A stretch of 64,000 bases of DNA, from assembly GCA_020466095.1 (NCBI GenBank), contig CM035807.1:62067812-62131811 (forward strand). Direction: 5' to 3'. The stretch is from Chlorops oryzae (taxonomy: Eukaryota > Arthropoda > Insecta > Diptera > Chloropidae). Shown piece after piece: positions 63,276 to 64,000 of this stretch; within the stretch, counting starts at the first letter, position 1; each line of letters opens with the position of its first letter. A program made the position numbers and the translations under genes. Below the pieces are notes generated by a model. That model did no database searches. It saw only the letters and a program-made list of their open reading frames with translations, and was not told the DNA's origin.

Positions 63276-64000
63276 GTTGGTTGTTGTATGTTAAAGCGAG
63301 TTGTAACTTAAAAGATTTAATTAACCTTGATCAAAAAATCCGCCATCAGCGTCTTTTTTGTGTCATAACTTGGCCAAGAGAAGATATTTAAATTAAACAC
63401 CCAAAATTATGGTAATAATTACTAAGAATTATTGCAAAAGCCAGGGATCTGTTCGTTCTCGAAGCTTGAGCTATTTAAGACTTTAATGGCCAAGGATGTG
63501 AGGAGTCTTGTAAATTTAATCTGTCTTCAAACAAGAATCATTTAAATATAATAAATTTATTTTAAAATATTCAAAAGCATACATATAGGTAATTAATTAA
63601 AAAACTTCTGTTGCCCTAGTTAAAACTTAAACATATGTTAAAAACGTGTGGATTGAAAGCGTTTGAATTTTTTTTTGTTTATTTATATTTTTTTTTAAAT
63701 TTTATAATTTATTAGATCACTCCTTAATATAGGAGTCTAGCAATAAGTCCTTAAATCTTTCAACTAATTTGACAAAGTTACAAATCACAAAGCATTTTCC
63801 TATTTGAAAAGTTTACGACTTAACAAGTAATTCATTGCGGGCCTCGGAAACCGAAAACTAGGCTTCGCTGATATGTGAAGAAACACATTTAATATTGACG
63901 GTGTTGTTTGCGGACACGACAATTTTTACTAGCTACGGTGTCCGTGGATTGCAAGGGTGCATGCAGTGCACCCACCAAGTTCACGATCAGCTAGGAAAGC
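63276..64000. other. Unassigned AT-rich end of the window
   Basis: No gene recognised. 63665-63710 is T-rich low complexity. Confidence 0.45.

Overview
The window looks like repeat-packed, probably heterochromatic DNA of a drosophilid-like fly. The reasons are jockey-type LINEs, an env-bearing Ty3/gypsy (errantivirus-like) element, several other gypsy lineages, a mariner, piggyBac copies, and DINE-1/Helentron-like repeats carrying GTC(C/T) microsatellites. I found no convincing intact single-copy host gene. Almost every recognisable coding region belongs to a mobile element, and most are broken. All assignments come from reading motifs by eye; no database was searched.

Layout, left to right. 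0.5-5.5 kb: a DINE-like repeat split by a degraded full-length jockey on the minus strand. 6-8.6 kb: a second jockey tail, a 148-bp hairpin MITE, and a broken Ulp1-type (C48) protease. 9.1-19.5 kb: an errantivirus-like element on the minus strand (gag, protease, RT, RNase H, integrase, env). It is interrupted by a 1.07-kb DINE-like repeat in the gag/pol boundary and a 1.69-kb near-perfect palindrome in env, and a protein tyrosine phosphatase (PTP) domain sits between integrase and env. 20.3-23.65 kb: a jockey ORF1 scrap, then an internally deleted mdg3/micropia-like gypsy on the plus strand. 23.7-26.6 kb: a degraded RTE-clade LINE (+). 26.6-33.5 kb: a second errantivirus copy (LTR, tRNA-Ser primer site, leader, start of gag) split by a mag-like gypsy (-). 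That gypsy is itself split by a complete mariner with an intact ORF and is truncated by a MITE cluster.

33.7-38 kb: a jockey endonuclease remnant, a MITE, and an LTR remnant invaded by a 1.69-kb terminal-inverted-repeat (TIR) element. That element carries seven direct copies of a 14-bp motif and is itself invaded by a 245-bp tRNA-derived SINE with a perfect 10-bp target duplication. 39.04-52.92 kb: a 13.9-kb foldback element with hAT-like TIRs, a perfect 8-bp target-site duplication and long arms. Its interior holds a tandem triplication of a piggyBac element, and its right arm holds a 1.5-kb solo LTR. 53-57.4 kb: two further gypsy LTRs and a truncated 412/mdg1-like pol (-). 57.4-64 kb: a PIF/Harbinger transposase fragment, two more DINE-like repeats, a (CT)n microsatellite and a second SINE-like head.

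The nested insertions give relative ages. The DINE repeats and jockeys are old. The errantiviruses are younger than their hosts but older than what is inside them. The mariner, the SINE and possibly the palindrome are recent. The most unusual objects are the phosphatase domain inside an errantivirus, the giant foldback element with the piggyBac array, the palindrome that duplicates the end of an uncharacterised coding sequence, and the TIR element with the repeated 14-mer.
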